Positions 62,273-64,000 of a DNA stretch of 64,000 nt are shown here, piece after piece. The position numbers were made by a program, and so were the translations under genes. The stretch comes from CAMAVH01 sp046297835. GTDB taxonomy: Bacteria > Pseudomonadota > Alphaproteobacteria > SMXQ01. Every line of letters starts with the position of its first letter. Position 1 is the first letter of the stretch. The stretch covers positions 62,001-126,000 of the forward strand of contig JBKBHI010000003.1 of assembly GCA_046297835.1 (NCBI GenBank), in the 5' to 3' direction. Under the pieces are notes generated by a model, which had not been told where the DNA came from, did not search any database, and was given only the letters and a program-made list of their open reading frames with translations.

Positions 62273-63724
62273 TTATCCGGGGAACAGGGCCTTGGCAGCC
62301 CAGCCCGCGCCCGTCACCAGCGGCGCCGGCCAGACGAAAAACAGCAATGTGAAGGCGCTGGTGCCGGCGAGGATCCAGCGCATCTCGCCGCCGATCGCCT
62401 TATCGAACGGATCGGCCGCCTCGTCGAAATACATCAGCTTGACGATGCGCAGGTAGTAGAAGGCGGAGACCACGCTGGCCAGCACGCCGATGACGGCGAG
62501 GATATAGAGCTTGGCCTCGATCGCAGCCATGAAGACGTAGAGCTTCGCGAAGAAGCCGGCGAGCGGCGGGATGCCGGCCATGGAGAACATGAAGATTCCG
62601 AGCGCGAGAGCCAGCATTGGGCTGGTTTTCGACAGGCCGCGCAGGTCGGCGATGTCCTCGACCATCGTGCCGCGCACGCGCATGCAGAGGATGACTCCGA
62701 ATGTGCCGACATTGCCGAGCAGGTAGATCGCCAGATAGACGGCGACGCCGCGGATGCCGGCTTCGTTGGCGGCTGCCAGGCCGACCAGCATGTAGCCGAC
62801 ATGGCCGATGGAGCTGTAGGCCATCAGGCGCTTGATGTTGGTCTGGTTGATCGCCGCGAAAGCGCCGAGCAGCATCGAGGCGACCGCGAGGAAGACGACG
62901 ATCTGCTGCCACTGGCTCGCCAGCTCCGCGAACGGCCCGGCGAGGACGCGGACCATCAGGCCCATGGCGGCGACCTTGGGCGCAGTGGCGAAGAAGGCCG
63001 TCACCGAGGTCGGCGCGCCCTCATAGACGTCCGGCGTCCACATGTGGAACGGCACGGCGCTGATCTTGAACGCCAGGCCGGCGACGACGAAAGCTAGGCC
63101 GATGATGACGCCGACCGGCGTGTCGCCGCCGGCGAAGGCTTTGGCGAGGCCGTCGAAGGTCGTGGTGCCGGCGAAGCCGTAGATCATCGACGCGCCGTAG
63201 AGCAGCATGCCCGACGACAGCGCGCCGAGGACGAAATATTTGAGGCCCGCTTCGGTGGCGCGGATCGAATCGCGGCGGATCGCGGCGGTGACGTAGAGTG
63301 CCAGGCTCTGCAATTCGAGGCCGACATAGAGCGAGATGAGGTCGTTGGCCGACAGCATCATCATCATGCCGAGCGTCGCCAGCAGGAATAGCACGGCATA
63401 TTCCGGCTTGGCGAACTTCTCGCGCTCGACGTAGCCGAGCGACAGGATGAGCGCCAAAGCGGAACCGAGAATCACCAGCACTTTGGCGTAACGCGCGAAA
63501 CTGTCGAGCACGAATAGGCCGTTGAGCGTCACCGTCGTCGTCTTGACGGGCGAGCCGAGGACCAGCGCGGCCGTGACGGCGAGCGCCAGAACGGCGAGCC
63601 AGCCGGCGGCGCGGCTATGGCCATCGCCCTTGAAGACTCCGAACATCAGGACGGCCATCGCCGCGACGGCGAGGAACGCCTCCGGCAAGGCCGGAAGAAG
63701 TTCGCTGAACTGGAAGCTGGTCAT
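62273..63724 (-). CDS. nuoN: NADH-quinone oxidoreductase subunit N
   Basis: A 483-residue antiporter-like membrane subunit of respiratory complex I, with about 14 hydrophobic helices. The proton-channel Lys/His residues fall in the usual helices, e.g. TSVTAFFATAPKVAAMG and NQTNIKRLMAYSSIGHVGYML. It starts 18 bp after the end of nuoM and is followed directly by birA, as in other alphaproteobacteria. Confidence 0.98.
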   Translation of the reverse strand: MTSFQFSELLPALPEAFLAVAAMAVLMFGVFKGDGHSRAAGWLAVLALAVTAALVLGSPVKTTTVTLNGLFVLDSFARYAKVLVILGSALALILSLGYVEREKFAKPEYAVLFLLATLGMMMMLSANDLISLYVGLELQSLALYVTAAIRRDSIRATEAGLKYFVLGALSSGMLLYGASMIYGFAGTTTFDGLAKAFAGGDTPVGVIIGLAFVVAGLAFKISAVPFHMWTPDVYEGAPTSVTAFFATAPKVAAMGLMVRVLAGPFAELASQWQQIVVFLAVASMLLGAFAAINQTNIKRLMAYSSIGHVGYMLVGLAAANEAGIRGVAVYLAIYLLGNVGTFGVILCMRVRGTMVEDIADLRGLSKTSPMLALALGIFMFSMAGIPPLAGFFAKLYVFMAAIEAKLYILAVIGVLASVVSAFYYLRIVKLMYFDEAADPFDKAIGGEMRWILAGTSAFTLLFFVWPAPLVTGAGWAAKALFPG

Positions 63725-63742
63725 GCCGGCTTGTCCCCTACC

Positions 63743-64000
63743 CTAGCGGACCGCGCCGGCGGCGGCCGCAGCCGGCGCCACCGAGGCGTGATAATGATCG
63801 ACGAGGCCGGCGACCGACCCGTGCATGATGTCGAGGAAGGACGCCGGATAGATGCCCATCCACAGAACGACCAGGATCAGCGGCACGAAGATCGCCACTT
63901 CGCGGGCGTCGAGATCGAGGATGTTCTTCAGATCGTCCTTGGTCAGCGGTCCGAACACGACGCGGCGATAGAGCCATAGCATGTAGGCCGCGCCGAGGAT
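63743..64000 (-). CDS. nuoM: NADH-quinone oxidoreductase subunit M (C-terminal part)
   Basis: Only the last 85 residues are inside the window; the gene continues past 64000. The visible part ILGAAYMLWLYRRVVFGPLTKDD, then DLDAREVAIFVPLILVVLWMGIYPASFLDIMHGSV, matches the C-terminus of complex I subunit M. The apparent ATG at 63982 is internal. Confidence 0.95.
   Translation of the reverse strand: MLGAAYMLWLYRRVVFGPLTKDDLKNILDLDAREVAIFVPLILVVLWMGIYPASFLDIMHGSVAGLVDHYHASVAPAAAAAGAVR

Overview
The window is a 64 kb stretch of chromosome from a GC-rich alphaproteobacterium. The evidence is gene order: trpG-trpD-trpC-moaC-moeA ... lexA ... comEC-gltX-gltA ... lpxB-lpxI-lpxA-fabZ-lpxD-ompH-bamA-rseP-dxr-cdsA-uppS-frr-pyrH-tsf-rpsB-dnaE-lolD-lolC-proS ... 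DUF1467-rnj-coaX-birA-nuoN-nuoM is a known alphaproteobacterial backbone. A GTTC-N7-GTTC SOS box before lexA, a short proline-tRNA synthetase and LpxI instead of LpxH agree with this. I cannot assign genus from sequence alone; a Rhodospirillales-like lineage is a guess. No tRNA, rRNA, insertion sequence, phage gene or CRISPR array was seen.

Layout. 1-8.5 kb is accessory: a truncated PilZ-methyltransferase, a CueR-like copper regulator, a LysR/cupin pair divergent from a TauD-type dioxygenase, a His-rich copper P-type ATPase with a recognisable CueR-type promoter, a CHAP-domain lipoprotein and a YibQ-type deacetylase. 8.7-12.9 kb is a tightly overlapping trpGDC-moaC-moeA operon. 12.9-20.6 kb is an inserted leftward operon: a Ugp-like ABC importer, a histidine phosphatase, a metallophosphoesterase, a SorC regulator and an aldo/keto reductase. 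20.8-28.9 kb returns to the backbone (lexA, comEC, gltX, gltA) with a Tat-exported PhoD phosphatase inserted.

28.95-35.0 kb is a second insertion: a six-gene leftward operon of four paralogous two-domain VOC proteins interleaved with two Bug-type periplasmic binding proteins. A bidirectional terminator bounds it on one side, and on the other a hairpin with a 14-bp palindrome just upstream of the first gene. It encodes no membrane permease. This is the most unusual block in the window and the best candidate for an undescribed system.

35.1-50.1 kb is the continuous leftward lipid A / outer-membrane assembly / isoprenoid / translation-factor block, followed by dnaE, lolDC, proS, a small secreted protein, a candidate intergenic sRNA with its own promoter and terminator (about 57.98-58.13 kb), tag, a DUF1467 protein, RNase J, type III pantothenate kinase, biotin ligase and the end of the nuo operon.

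Functional threads: copper export (CueR, CopA); phosphorus scavenging (PhoD, ABC importer with two phosphatases, all inferred); envelope biogenesis (Lpx, Bam, Lol, Ugp-independent); and an orphan uptake/ring-cleavage-like module (Bug plus VOC). A second curiosity is that the last codons and stop of two unrelated genes (the TauD gene and gltX) are each echoed twice more just downstream.
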